Positions 36,410-49,100 of a stretch of DNA of 64,000 bases are shown in pieces. The stretch is taken from positions 9,503,569-9,567,568 of the forward strand of contig NC_092241.1 of assembly GCF_036320965.1 (NCBI RefSeq). The letters are read 5' to 3'. The notes under the pieces were generated by a model that saw nothing but the letters and a program-made list of their open reading frames with translations, did not search any database and was not told where the DNA came from. The stretch's first letter is position 1. Every line of letters begins with the position of its first letter. The stretch comes from Panulirus ornatus (lineage: Eukaryota; Arthropoda; Malacostraca; Decapoda; Palinuridae). A program made the translations under genes and the position numbers.

Positions 36410-36633
36410 GGCCTTCATACGTATGTCTTCCTCGTTATGATAAATGGATCGAGTCTGTGGAAGGCTTGAATGAGGGATTTCTTTTGTTGATCGACAAGAA
36501 TCTGTCTGTGCCGCCCCGGGTCCAGCCTGTATTGATCCTCACAGTTACGCCACTTCTCCCATCGTTTGGCACAGTTTATATTTCCTTTCCTCGGTATTCT
36601 CTATCAACGCTTTACTTTAATCCTAAGGGGTCA
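36410..36633 (+). CDS. Candidate second exon of the 36087 transcript
   Basis: In phase with the 36087-36172 candidate it reads W-PSYVCLPRYDKWIESVEG, then LLLIDKNLSVPP and ends LYFNPKGS, before 'gtgaga'. The frame stays open to 36780 beyond the donor. The acceptor has only a modest pyrimidine tract. No domain is recognised. Confidence 0.2.
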
Positions 36634-37161
36634 GGTGAGAGGCTAGCAGGTAGCAACATATGGGTACAGGAGTTACAGATATGCCTGGGCACCGCAAGTG
36701 GCTTGCACAAAAATGTAAAGGTGACTGTGTCAAAAGCTTTGTCTGGGTCGCTGAGCGCCAGTGTATCAACATACCACTAGGTCAGTGTGCATCACTATGT
36801 CTGATAATAACCTGATCACTATTGAGAATGTTAATCATTCACTAGACCTATTCAAGATGCGTAGAAGTATAGACAGAGTCCAGGTGTACTTTTCAACGAT
36901 GCATATCGTGTTCCATCAGTGTTTCAACATGAGGCTGGGTACAGGTGTGTTTCTAAGCTTCACGTGTGTATGTCGCATCCACGAATACACATGTGTGTAT
37001 TGGGTGAGGATAGAGACAGTTGTGTACGATCTTAGGTGGTCATGTGTCTAGTAAGAAAAAAACACCCTCGGTGAAGACTTATAAAAGCGTGCGACTATGT
37101 GTCTACTACACACATGTACGTATATACTTCACAACACTAAGTATCGGTCGTGTGTACATAC

Positions 37162-37164
<3 letters not shown>

Positions 37165-37198
<34 letters not shown>

Positions 37199-37199
37199 G
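37165..37199. repeat. (GT)n microsatellite
   Basis: GT run with one GC interruption near its right end. Confidence 0.97.
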
Positions 37200-37671
37200 G
37201 CACGGCCGTGTGGGTCTGTGGAGCTGTATTGATCTCACCGTCCAACTTAAGGCTGGTAATAGCTTGTCTTCCGCTGCTAACAAGCCTAAGAGCCAGTAAT
37301 ACACTGCCGACGCTCAGAGACATAGACTGTTAATAGTCCGGTATATATCATGGCTACAGTTGTTAAGTAGTTATTCGACACATAAAACTTTTAGTAGATC
37401 TAAATTTAATATTTTAGTAATCGGAAATGTTATTAGTAGTCGACTTAGCGACAAGAAGCCGAAACAAAACGAGGGAGAACTTTCGCACTAGGCGTGTGAG
37501 AAACAAAGCCACTAGTGGCCAGCCAGACAATGTGCGACGGAGAAGTAGCTAGCCAGGCAGTGTGAGGGGGAGAGAAAGCTACAGCCTGCAGGAGATGGAG
37601 CGACGGAAAACTTGCTAACTTGAACGGGTGAGAAAAGGTCGTGTGTGTCGGGTCACCATTAACATTCTACA

Positions 37672-37970
37672 CACTCTTATCTATTATAGTACACACACTA
37701 TTATGGTACACACACTGTTATAGTACACACACTATCTATTATAGTACACACACTATTTATTATGGTACACACACTATTATAGTACACACACTATTTATTA
37801 TGGTACACACACTATTATAGTACACACACTATCTATTATAGTACACACACCATCTACTATAGTAGACACACTATCTATTACAGTACACACACTATCTATT
37901 ATAGTACACACACCATCTATTATAGTAGACACACTATCTATTATAGTACACACACTATCTATTATAGTCG
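37672..37970. repeat. About 21-bp minisatellite
   Basis: 'tattatagtacacacactat' with variants (agacac, ggtaca, ctatct) repeats about 14 times. Because the period is close to 21 it stays open on the - strand as a repeated TIIDSVC heptad. That frame is a consequence of the repeat, not evidence of a protein. Confidence 0.93.
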
Positions 37971-37999
37971 GTGATTGTGTGCGTTGGGTTGACTCAGAG

Positions 38000-38640
38000 A
38001 AGCATGTGACCTTCACCAAGATCTAGTAAGACACGTGACCTTCATCAACAAGTACTGACCATCAACAATTAAAGATCTAGGACCTTCAGTAACACCAAAG
38101 TCAGGTACGGCACCTTCCTCATCTAGTGGGAAGTACGATTTTCACGAACAAGTTGGGCGTGTGACCTTCACCAACGCACATAAAGCAGGTTAGCTATTCT
38201 TACCTGACTTCTGGTGGGGTTGGCGTATCTCTTAGTTGAGCCCAGAAACTGTGGCACAGGTCCACTGCGTTTAGTCGCTAGTTATCACTGCTGCTAACAC
38301 CACCTACCTCATCTAACTCGGCTCCTTTAAGTCACTATGTACATCGGATGATCAGAGTTCATTCCTATGCCCAGGTTCTAAGTCTACATGCGGCACTGTA
38401 GTTGCACGTATAAGGGAACATGATTATCTTGTCATTCACTTAACACCAGTATTTAGATCACACTTAAAATTTGCTGTTGTTTTATATACAAGGGAACATG
38501 ATTATACGCGAGTTCACTTGGCTCTAGCATTAACATCACTTACACCATCGTTTGATGCAGTTTTTTCTGGCTGAGCTGAACTGTTCGGGACAGCTGTGCT
38601 CATTTTGCTAACGTATCACTAGTAACAATGGCGGATGGGG
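38000..38640. other. Spacer with short direct repeats
   Basis: 'gtgaccttcaccaa'-like phrases recur at 38006, 38037 and 38161. No coding frame recognised. Confidence 0.4.
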
Positions 38641-39060
38641 TAGTAGGCACGGCGTAATGATAGAATCACAGGCAGTGGTGGTCGAGGTATGTGTGTGAGC
38701 GCGTGGGTGTTGGCTGTGAAGGTCTGGTGTGAGCAACACGTGGGCGGGAGAGGTAGACGGGCGTCAGGCGGGACGATTCCCCTGACATGTTTGCGGGCCC
38801 GCGCCAACCTCCACACTGCCTCCTTCCTCCTGCCGACGGGTGGCGCCGCCCCCGTCAGCTGCTGCTGCTGCTGCTGGCTCCGCCTCCGTCCTACCTCACT
38901 GTTGGAGACAGCCACACCCCATATTACTGGGGTATACCCCCTTACTGCTCTGCTGTTGGCAACCTCACAATTTGTTCTCTTCACCTGTTGTGTTCTGTTG
39001 GCCCAACGTTCACTGTGCCAGCGGCCTGGTGCTCTTATTAACCCAGCTTCAGCTTAATAA
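38641..39060. other. GC-rich, CpG-rich segment with a (CTG)n tract
   Basis: CpG-dense between 38690 and 38900, with a short CTG run at 38859-38876. It has open frames on both strands, as expected of GC-rich DNA. It may be a promoter or first-exon region; no splice pair supports a coding call. Confidence 0.35.
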
Positions 39061-39354
39061 AAGCCCTTGACTTCGCACTAGAAAGTATAAGAATGATACA
39101 AAAACGTCTTAATCTCACAACAAGTCATGTCATAATTACTCTGGTGTCGACTTGTTCTGTTTGCATTTTCTATGTTCCTCGTCATAGGTGTAAAGACTGC
39201 TGTGGTAACGCGACATTCCATTTAGGATATACTGAATTACAAGTGTTGCCAACATTATTTTTGGTAATGACCAGAAGTAATGGTCATGAACTCAACCAAC
39301 AGTAACACCTCCAAGTGTGAAGTGACTTTTCTGACTAGGCTGCCGTAGGAGGGT

Positions 39355-39376
39355 GGGGGGGGGGGGGGGGGGGGGG
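39355..39376. repeat. Homopolymer G run (22 bp)
   Basis: An uninterrupted run of 22 G. Could form a quadruplex, and is a common site of assembly or sequencing error. Confidence 0.9.
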
Positions 39377-39599
39377 TCCTCTGGATCATTCCTCACGTCC
39401 GTCCAAACCTCACATGTGAGCAAGTAGATGATATGCCTGCCAACGTGCCTGGCGATAACCTGCTCGTGGATACTGATGAGTCTTTACTGATGAACAACCT
39501 CATTCACTCCCATCAAGAATGACGAAGTAGTTGAGCCAGCCGCACTCGTTGTGAACTGTGTATCTTATTCTCATGACGCCGAGTTACTCAGTCCAGTCA

Positions 39600-40365
39600 C
39601 AACCTCGTTGTAATTACCCTACAGACCTGTAAGATTCTGAGGGTTCAGGGGAGCTTATGAAGAGGCAGTACGAAAACATTTCCTTAGTAGACCGTCCAGG
39701 TATGGAATAAGATGTGGCTGTACAAACTTCACAGGAAGATACGACTGTCGTTGAAGATGATGAGCGGCTGGAGGAAGCCGTGCCGGTAGTGGCTCACGCC
39801 TCCACTGGAGGCGGGAAATAAGTTGGATGGTGATCGTAGATTTCCCAGACGGAGTCAATCCCGAGTGCACCATCGACACGCACAGAGGCGACACAGATAG
39901 TGATCATAAATTCCTAAGAGACGAAGATATCTTCCCTTCGTTAGAGTAGAGGTCGACACTCCTGAGGCAGAGTCACAGGAACTCCCACAAGTAGGGAGGC
40001 TAGATCTCCGCCAGCGACGGAAGCTTCCGACACACGTCCAAGCAGAGGGCGGCGTTGCGCCCACGGCATGCCATCCTATTTGCTGTCATTAAAGCCTACA
40101 GAGCGGAGAGAATTGCGCCGTCTTTATCTAGATTTTCTCTTCTTCCCAGCAAACTGTTTAATATGAAGACGGGGCGCTGAAACCCTGGTTAGTCTTTCCC
40201 CCGGGTTATCTTTCTGTGAGTGTTGGCCATCTTTTACCCGAGTCTAGTATTTTGTCTCACGGCTGAACATATCCTAAATTGTGGTTTCAGCTCAGATTGT
40301 CGTCTGGGTGTCACCTTTCATCCTAAATGCCACGCATCAAAAACCATCTTATCTGTTGAACAAGT
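39600..40365. other. Moderately GC-rich spacer, nothing assigned
   Basis: Frames open on the - strand (39655-39894, 39855-40064) overlap out of phase and lack splice support. No repeat family recognised. Confidence 0.4.
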
Positions 40366-40455
40366 AGGTACGACCCCTAGGTACAATAACGGCCTATGAC
40401 GTGACCTCTAAGGATGAGGTCACGCTATCATATCCAAGGGACGCATTGCACGTTA
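40366..40455. repeat. GGTCA-type palindromic repeat
   Basis: 'aggtacgacccctaggtac' and then 'tatgacgtgacctctaagg' with 'atgaggtcacgctatcatat': inverted halves around CTCTAAGGA. Confidence 0.7.
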
Positions 40456-40483
40456 TGCTTAATAGTTGTTACTAGTACGTAAT

Positions 40484-40485
<2 letters not shown>

Positions 40486-40558
<73 letters not shown>
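40486..40558. repeat. (AT)n microsatellite at a LINE-A tail
   Basis: AT tract ending directly at 'aattgccgtttcccgcatta', the reverse complement of the LINE-A tail. Confidence 0.97.
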
Positions 40559-40559
<1 letters not shown>

Positions 40560-40562
<3 letters not shown>

Positions 40563-41960
40563 GCCGTTTCCCGCATTAGCGAGGCAGCGCCAGGAGCAGA
40601 CGAATAAAGGCCGCATCCGCACTCATCCTTTCTCTAGCAGTCATGTGTAATGCAACTAAACCACGGTTCCCTGTCAACAACCAGACCCCACAGACCTCTC
40701 CATGGTTTACCCCGGACGCATCACATTCCCAGGTTCAGCCCACTGACAACACGTCCACCCCTGCATCCCGCATGTTCCAATTCATTCTATCCCGTGCACG
40801 CCTTTGGCCCTCTTACATGTTTAGGCACCAATCGCTCAAAATTTTTTCACCCCATCTTTGGTCTCCCTGTTCTTGTTCCCTGTACTTTTGACGTAGGTAT
40901 CTTCTTGTCAACCTTTCCTCAATCGTTTTCTCTGAATGTCCAACCCATTTCAGCACACCTTCTTCAGCTCTATCAGCCACACTGTTTTAATTACCACAGC
41001 TCTCTCTTCCCCTTTCATTACTTACTCGATCAAACCACTTCACACCACACATTGTCTACAAACATTTCATTTCCAACTCACCTACTCCTCTCCGCACAGC
41101 CTTATCTGTAGCCTATGCCTCGTATCCATATAATAATGTTCGAACTACTATACATAAACACGTATTCTTGGCCTACTGAATAAACCGAATAACGTTTTCT
41201 CTACACATTCTTCGGTGCTTCTGCAGCTTAATCTCCTGCCGCTGTCTCCTGTACTACTCATAACCACTCACACTACCCTACACCTCTTTTCTCTTTCACC
41301 AGCAACTTAATTCCAGCTCTGTCTCACCTGCCCACCTTCTACCTTCTGCATAACACACACTTCCCTTACATATGCCAACACTGTTTACCTTTGTACCTCC
41401 CATTCTTCATGCACTCCTCTTGCTTCGTGTACTCTTGCCTTTTGCCATTCTACGCCCAGCCTCTCCCAGTATATCTTCACACGGAATTATTTCCCAAATT
41501 AATACTTTTACCTCATTTTCACCTGTATAATTTCCTTTTTTTTTCCGAAAGCCTCTCAAAATCTTTCACATTTGTCTCCCCCAAGTAATGATCGAACATC
41601 CCACCAGCTTTCCCTCAGCACATGTACATCCAAGAGTCTGTCTTTGTACGCTTATCACTTAGTACGTAGTTCAGTAATGCCCTCTTTCCATCTTCCTTGC
41701 TCTATGTATACTTATGTATGTCCCTCTTTTCAAATTAGGTATTTATAATCAATGGTCCTTTTTCAACACAACTCCACAAGCTGTACTCTATTTCCATTCA
41801 CATCACTAAATAACCCCTGCCTCCAACTTATATCCACAGCTACAACAAGTTCTACTTTCGCATTCAAATCACCTGTCACTATTACTCGCGCGTGTGTGCG
41901 TGAGTAATGTGTGGAGTAGGTGACCACCGAACCATTTGGTATATCAAGGCTGGATACGTG
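40560..41960 (-). mobile_element. LINE-A copy with internal deletion
   Basis: On the - strand, from right to left: endonuclease remnant (VIVTGDLNAKVELVVAV near 41880), linker (41280-41720), then the reverse transcriptase C-terminal part and tail (41220-40560). The catalytic palm domain between linker and C-terminal part is missing. All frames are broken. Confidence 0.8.
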
Positions 41961-42339
41961 AATGTAAAGTGTTTTGAAAATGTAATGAGGGAACGAGAGG
42001 CATTTAGAAAGATTTACTGAAAGTGGCGTTTTACTTTTAATGAATTTAAGGAAGTTACTGTTTCCCATTCCAAGATGCTGGACATATCCGAATTAACGAT
42101 TTTTCTATTTACCTTCAACTGAGTTTGCCTGTAAGGTCAGCATTTGTTCAAAATTCGTCATACCTTTGCGTGGCACAGGCCTTTATCTGTGTATGGCGTA
42201 CGTACATCGAAGTACAATATAGACAACGTATCACGGGCAAAACTTACCTCGGTTTGCATGGCCGTTTGTTGCGAGCCGCTGGTGAATCTTGTAGTACCTG
42301 GCGTCTTTTATTTCATTTACTTTATTTCTATTTATTTAT

Positions 42340-42470
42340 TTTTCTTTTTTCACTGTGGACCGTCTGCCGCAACCAGGATTCGAACCTACACGCTCGACCC
42401 CGAGAGGCCCGTGAATGCGTCACGGTTGGCAACGCTAACCGTTACCCTTTGTTATCAAGTTTCATGTATA
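42340..42470 (-). mobile_element. tRNA-like SINE remnant
   Basis: The - strand reads 'gttagcgttgccaacc' (A-box-like), then 'ggttcgaatcctggttgc', an exact B box. The acceptor stem does not pair, so it is not a functional tRNA. The body differs from the 18980 family. Confidence 0.55.
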
Positions 42471-42479
42471 ATATTTTCG

Positions 42480-43079
42480 TGAGATTGTTGGAATAGTATT
42501 AAGAGTAATATCAATTGTGGCAATTTTCCTAATTCTTCACTTGAGCTTTTATGCCCTGTGTCGTTTTGTCTTACGGAATTGTGTCGTGCCATTTTGTTTA
42601 ATATGCTATTTATAAGCCTTGTAACCTTAACGTTTGCTTTTTTTACTTACACAATGAAATGTGAGAAAAATAAAACATGCGAAGTTTCTTCTATCATGTG
42701 TTCGCACTTGCCTGTCATAACACCAAGTAAGGCTGTCAATAGACAAACGGAAATTAAACTTTTTATCTACGACTTACGGTTACTGAGTCACCAATGAACA
42801 ATAAGACATATGTAAGAGTCACTCACGGCCACCTAGATGAAGGAAATGGATGAAATACCACAAATAAAGTTGGTATGTTTTTACGTGATACACGGTGTAG
42901 GAGAGGAGAAACCGACTTCTATCTTGCGTTAATGATACTGCACCACCACTGGACGGCCCAGCCTACTGAGGTCCCCCGGACGGGCGAGGCTCGGACTTTA
43001 GATGCGTCACTTCCCACATGATCGCTGCTCATTAGCGGCTGGCCTTTATCGCCTTTTTTCTGATATGTAACTTCTTGAG
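42480..43079. other. Spacer, nothing recognised
   Basis: No supported gene or repeat family. Confidence 0.5.
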
Positions 43080-43300
43080 TAGGACGGGACGACCCTTGAG
43101 CAAGACGGGCGAAATCTTGAACGGGCGGTATGGCGACCCGCCCTTAGGCATGGCCCTAGGTTGGGTCAAGGGTTAGGTCAACATACTCAAAGGTTAAAAC
43201 GTCCCACTCAAGGGTCATACTGTTCCAGTCAAGGGTCATACTGTTCCAGTCAAGGGTCGCACTGTTCCGTTAAGGGTCTTACTGTCCTGCTCATAAATGA
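43080..43300. repeat. GGTCA-type palindromic repeat with an expanded right arm
   Basis: The left arm is 'gggacgacccttgagcaaga'. The right arm has four tandem units of 'gtcaagggtcatactgttcc' type, 21-23 bp each. The longest copy in the window. Confidence 0.75.
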
Positions 43301-44290
43301 TTTTGGTGATCACTAATTAAGTCTATGACATTAGCGTATATCAGGTTATTTTGGTGTATGAATAATACTAACTTGCTGTTAAGGCAATAATACTAATTTG
43401 CTGTTGCGTGATGTTCATCATCTGCCAACTGTTTTACGCATTACTGTAGTATCCTCTTCGGTGAAAACACATAGGTATCTTAGAACCAAAACTAAATGAA
43501 ATATAACTACACCGTAGACCTACAACCCTGCTCGCTCTTAGTCTTGCAAAAGTTCGTCTTCAAACTCGTTTTACTTTAATCATTATCAGCTTGATTACAG
43601 TCTCTAATCCCTACCAAAGCTCTAGCTTGCTGTTGCTAGTTTACTAGGTATATTCTTAAATCTAGTCTTTCATTGTTAGCTTAATGTTAATACCATGGGT
43701 TAATTCATTCGGGCTGATTCGGGGGATTTTAGGTTACTGCTCGAAGTTTCTGAGCACCAATTAACCAGGTTTCAATGTAATTAGCGTAGTTCTTCATAGT
43801 ACTATCAAGTATTGTTATGGGTTCAGTACTGGATCTAATTTACTTCTACAAGACACAGATGGTATGGTATTGCTTAACCCAGCTTAACATACTCCAGAAG
43901 AGCGCCTTGCATTGGGAAACAAGGCAGGCAGGTAGCTACATGCCTAGGAATCATACTGCAGATCATTGTTAACTCATAAAAATAAACTTGCTTGTTTCTA
44001 GTAATCCCTAGGGGGATTCAAGATGCTGTGGTACGCGTTGCTGCACTTAATATGCTGCTGAACCTATTTGAGACGTATCAGTAACAATGATACAACTGAA
44101 TTTTTACGCTGTAACCTACAATGGGGTTGGGTTCTGACGAGGCTGTTTGCGATACTGGAAGACAACTGAAACGTATAAATGTAGGATTAGAAAGACGTAT
44201 TAATTTTTCTTTGTGCTGGAAAGCATCGAAGTACCAAGATTTAGTTACTCAGTTTGATTATTTCAGGATATATTTACATCTATTTATCAT
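43301..44290. other. Spacer, nothing recognised
   Basis: AT-leaning sequence without a supported gene or repeat. Confidence 0.5.
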
Positions 44291-44297
44291 ATGTGAT

Positions 44298-44350
44298 CGC
44301 CGTTTCTAGCATCAGCGATGTAGCGCCAAGAAACAAAGACCCATCCTCGA
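44298..44350 (-). mobile_element. LINE-A tail remnant
   Basis: 'gatcgccgtttctagcatca' and 'gcgatgtagcgccaagaaac' are a mutated tail motif; only about 50 bp survives. Confidence 0.65.
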
Positions 44351-44372
44351 ATATATACATAGCCATTCATAT

Positions 44373-44376
<4 letters not shown>

Positions 44377-44460
<84 letters not shown>
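44377..44460. repeat. (AT)n microsatellite
   Basis: 84 bp of AT ending exactly where the R3 head begins. Confidence 0.97.
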
Positions 44461-44462
<2 letters not shown>

Positions 44463-44704
44463 TATCCCTGGGGATAGGGGAGAAAGAATACTTCCCACGT
44501 ATTCCCTGCGTGTCGTAGAAGGCGACTAAAAGGGGAGGGAGCGGGGGGCTGGAAATCCTCCCCTCTCGTTTTTTTTTTAACTTCCAAAATAAGGAACAGA
44601 GAATTGGGCCAGGTGAGGGTATTCCCTCAAGGCCCAGTCCTCTGTTCTTAACGCTACCTCGCTAATGCGGGAAATGGCGAATAGTTTGAAAGAAAAGAAA
44701 AGAA

Positions 44705-44707
<3 letters not shown>
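44461..44707 (+). mobile_element. R3 non-autonomous retroelement, most complete copy
   Basis: Runs from 'actatccctggggatagg' through 'cttcccacgtattccctgcg', 'gcggggggctggaaatcctc', a T-run and 'aggcccagtcctctgttctt' to the tail 'gctacctcgctaatgcggg' and an A-rich end. No coding frame. The head is shared with LINE-A at 15905-15960, and the tail core with LINE-A 3' ends. Confidence 0.85.

Positions 44708-44790
<83 letters not shown>
44708..44790. repeat. (AT)n microsatellite at the R3 3' end
   Basis: 83 bp of AT following the A-rich end of R3. Confidence 0.97.
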
Positions 44791-44792
<2 letters not shown>

Positions 44793-45960
44793 ACATCCAG
44801 GATGTATCCCAGAGTTTCATATGCCCTGGTTCAATCCATTGACAGCATGTAGACCATGTTATACCAAATTGTTCCAATTCACTCTGTTCCTTGCATGCCT
44901 TTTACCCTCCTGCATGTTCAGGCACCAATTAGCTCAAAATCTTTTTCTCTCCAGCCTTCCACCTCCAATTTGGTCTCCCACTTGTTCCCTCCACCTAACA
45001 CGAATATTCTCTTTGTCACGTTCCTCACTCATTTTCTCCAAATGTCCAAACCATTTCAACACACTCTTCTGCTCTCTCAGCCAAACCCTTTATATTACCA
45101 CACATCTCTCTTACCCTTTCATAACTTACTCGATCAAACCACCTCACACCATACTGTCCTCAAACATTACATTTCTAACACATCCACCTCTCCATACAAC
45201 CTTCTCTATAGGCCAAGTCTCACAGCAATATAATATTATTGAACTACTACTCCTTCACACATACTCATTTTTAATCTTCGAGATAACATTCTCTCTTTCC
45301 ACACATTCTTCATTGCTCCCAAAACCTTCACCCTCTTTCCCATCCTATGACTCACTTCCACTATCATGGTTCCATTCACTGCTAAGTCCATTCCCAGATA
45401 TCTAAAAGACTTCACTTCCAACAATTTTTCCCCATTCAGACTCACATCCCAACTAACTTGTCCCACAAGCCTGCTGAACCCAATAACCTTGCTCTTATTC
45501 ACATTTACTCTCAACTTTCTCCTTTCATAGTCCAAACTCAGTCACTGACTTCTGCAGATTCTCGCTCGAATCACCCAACAGTGCTGTATCATCGGCGAAC
45601 AACTGACTCACTTCCCAGTACCTCTCATCCCCAACAGACTGCATCCTCGCACCTCTCTCTCCAAAACTCTTGCGTTTACCTTCCTAGCACCCCACCCATA
45701 AACAAATGTGGGGACATCACACACCCTTGCCACAGACTGACCCTCACTGGGAACTAATCACTTTCCTCTCTTCCTACTTGTACACATGCCTTACACCTTG
45801 ATACAAAATTTCTGTCCTACTAGCAGGATATATACTGACTCAAGTCCTTCAAATTTTGGAATCAGCACTCCTCAGTTGCCCTTCTCTCTCTGCACATAAA
45901 CCCACATACAAAACACTGTGATCTGACCGGTAAATGTGCTCAGCACCTTGAGTGCTGCAG
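44791..45960 (-). mobile_element. LINE-A fragment: reverse transcriptase C-terminal part
   Basis: The - strand frame 45236-45535 gives KLRVNVNKSKVIGFSR, SLNGEKLLEVKSFRYLGM and KVLGAMKNVWKERMLSR, diverged from the 57061-57948 copy. The upstream part near 45600 includes the remains of the FADD region, and the region around 45740-45920 extends further toward the palm. Multiple frameshifts. Confidence 0.85.
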
Positions 45961-46019
45961 GAGCCTCAAAAGGATGAATGGGATTCCTGGGTAGGAAGTA
46001 GGTGAGTATATACCATACT

Positions 46020-46160
46020 GGAAAATATATCCTCAGGACCTGTTCCAGGGCTCCTGCAGCTGAGGTTGCACTGCAATCAGAATCAAGGAAATGATAGACT
46101 CATTTGGGGCAAAAACTTCCTCAATAAGACTGTACACTTTTGTCAACTGATGATAATAAG
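46020..46160. repeat. Decayed dispersed repeat related to 5825-5960
   Basis: Ordered short matches to 5825-5960 in the same orientation. Two copies are too few to define a family. Confidence 0.4.
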
Positions 46161-49100
46161 CTTCACCAATAGACTTTTCATGCATGTTGGAACCACAAGC
46201 AGGTGGTGTCTATTAACACCATGATTATTGAAACCACGTGTTGCAAACTGCTTAACAACAGATGATGTCATATTTTTTATACTAAAGTATAGAATATATC
46301 AAGCATACTAATGTAGATACTAATGTAGATTAGGACAGCTTCTTCTTAAAAACAAATAAATTCTTAAGTCTAGCATCACAACTAGGTGTCCTCTCTAACT
46401 TTTGAGTGCAACATACTTTTCTATACTGTCATTCTAGTTCTTTCATTAGAAACTTCACAAGGATTCCTAACTTTGGAAAAAATAGTAAAGATTATCTATA
46501 CATCATTGATCAGAGTGATTAATATGCAAGAAAAGCAACTATTTACTGGTACTGGTAAAGTGAAAAAAATTTATTCTTACTCATTTATTGGGTCATTACA
46601 TGTTCCATATGCTATGAATAGGGGTACTTAATTTTAAGTCATGTTAAGAATAATACCACAATTCTGAAACTGCAGAGGAATGGTCAAATACTCCAGTATA
46701 TGCTCAATTTCTCCAGGATAGGAACATTCAAACATTTATTTTTTCATATGCAGGAAAGTACATGTAAAACAAATAATTCTGATATATTACATTTTGTCAC
46801 AATATAACCATCACATCTTTTACCTAGTCACTCATCTTGGGTCATATCTAGGGTACTGCACAAATAATATCTCATTACAACATTCCCAAACCTTAGCTTA
46901 CCATACCACAAACAAATCATAGAAAGAACAGTAACAATTACATACCAATAAATTGACACCAAAGATTCTAAACAATTATAATCTTACTGATTTTTATTCT
47001 AAGTACTCTGAGCCTCAGAAATATTCACCTTAATTCATTTGAACAATCCTTACAACCTAAACATTAGTAAATCATTCTTACAGATTTAAAGACTAAAAAG
47101 ATGTACCTAATGTACTAATGAAAAAGAACACAAACTGAAACAGCCTTACCTATAATCATATTGTCAAAGAAAATGAACATATCAACTCCTACTGCATCAA
47201 CATTTATATTAGAACATCATATATCAGCTAACTTACCAAGTGTGGATTTTTTGGCATAAAATTTGGTTTTAACAGCTTTTTGACTAGTGCAAGACATGCA
47301 TGCAAAATACTTCGTGTAAATATATTTCTACCCAATTATCTTATGAAATTATTTACAAAAATATGAATGTTAAATATATTAAAATTTTTAAAATATCCAA
47401 GCAATAATTCAGCTAAAATAGATCTCATTCATAAAAGAATAATTTATTTGTGGGAAGCTTATTGATCACATAGACATAATGAATTTTACAATACAATGAA
47501 TTACTAAACCTAGCCCAGAGCATAGGTTTTTGCCTGGACATATCAGCTACACATAATATGAGAGCAAAGTTACCAACATCACTTTGGATTGTGAACTTGT
47601 AAACCCACGACATCACCAGTGATGCCATTTGCTGCTCAACCTGTGCAACTAGAGAGACCTGTGGATTCTTTCCCCAACTTGATGTAGAAAAATTGTAAGC
47701 CACCAAAGATACCCTGGTCCAAGTTCCCACTGTTTATTAAAAGCAATGGCTGTTTCTAGAAAAATGGACTTCACAGAAATCTCAAAAGGAATTCCCTTTA
47801 ACAAGCAAGTGTAAACCTTCTATGAATGTATGAATGCAAAGATATAAGGATGCTTGATGAAATTGTTAATGGAGTTTTAAAAAGGGATGCTATGAGCTAG
47901 ATGAAGATGATGGGCTACATCACACATGATGTGATACTTTTGAACAGATACAGGTTTAGGTCCAGGAATAAAGAGTGACATGTGGATGAAGAGTAAAAGG
48001 CTTCCAAAAGCCTTGCAACTTAATCAAAGGGGCAAATTATGACTATTACAATAGAGGTCAAAAACAATTAACTGGAAGTGAATTAACAGGTCATGACATT
48101 GATTGATACCCAATCAATGTATACATGTTCTTTACGTATGAATGTATTTTCCAAGTATACATCATGAGTAAGGGCACTATACAATTCCACTGAAGATACA
48201 TACATTTAGACAAAGCACAATGAATAAGGTGCTTAATAAAACCAGGATATAAATCTTCATTTCACATTACCTTCCAATATATCGAGTACTTGTAGATGAT
48301 TAAAGGTTGTACATTATTTGTACACAATAGATGTTATCATAATGCTGATGAGTGAAAAAATGAGATGACGAGTTAAGTGATGATGAGTCAAACAGATAGA
48401 TAAGCAGACAGAGAGATGCTTTATTAAACCATTCCAGGAATTACACTGAAGTAAATTATGCATTAATCATAATAAAGTACAATTATATCACAACAGTGTT
48501 GAAACAGATGAGAACCTGTCACACTGAAGTAAAGCATTTATCAATTTATTAAACTTTCAGTTTTAACTCAACTTCATATAAGCTCCTGTATATAACCTTA
48601 TAGTTTCTTTTTATAATAAAGTTAGGTGGTAAATATGGACTGAGAATGGTAAGAAGCTTCTTCTGTATGTTTTACATAGAATAGCCATCTTTTCCCCATC
48701 ATGTTTAACTTCTTAGCTTCAAGGTTTCTGTTTGATCCATCACTGCCTACAATCTTTAGTTTCTCAATGGATGAATTAACCATTATTGTAGCTTTTCTAT
48801 AAATTATATTGATTAACTGCCAGTTTTGTTTGCTGGACTCAACCAAACAATGAAATTATAATTAAGGTTGTTTTGAAGTATAACCAACACAAAATTCTGT
48901 TATTTGCATTGAAAGATCTCAAAACACATCATAGGTAAAGTCTGTCTACATCTGCTATGTATTTAATGTGATCTGACTAAACTAAGGTTTTTTTCAAATA
49001 CCAGATCCAGGTGGTTAAAACTACTGCACACTTCAAACACCACCATTAATTGTCAGCTGTTCATACCTGTGATTTCTACTTCTGATGCCAAGTATCAACT

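Noticed and set aside
37672..37970. Regular repeats that might suggest a CRISPR array.
   Set aside because: Units are contiguous without unique spacers, in a eukaryotic genome; it is a minisatellite.
37798..38019. A - strand frame with repeated TIIDSVC heptads.
   Set aside because: Produced by the 21-bp minisatellite; no start context, splice sites or flanking coding sequence.
38689..39057. Overlapping 120-codon frames on both strands in a GC-rich block.
   Set aside because: High GC removes stops in all frames; no domain, splice pair or conserved motif. Reported only as a GC-rich segment.
42340..42470. A possible tRNA gene on the - strand.
   Set aside because: The B box is perfect but the acceptor and anticodon stems do not pair; better explained as a SINE remnant.
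47425..47730. A 101-codon - strand frame with a protein-like middle segment.
   Set aside because: No recognised family, no splice sites, no repeat partner in the window. Kept only as a remark in the spacer entry.
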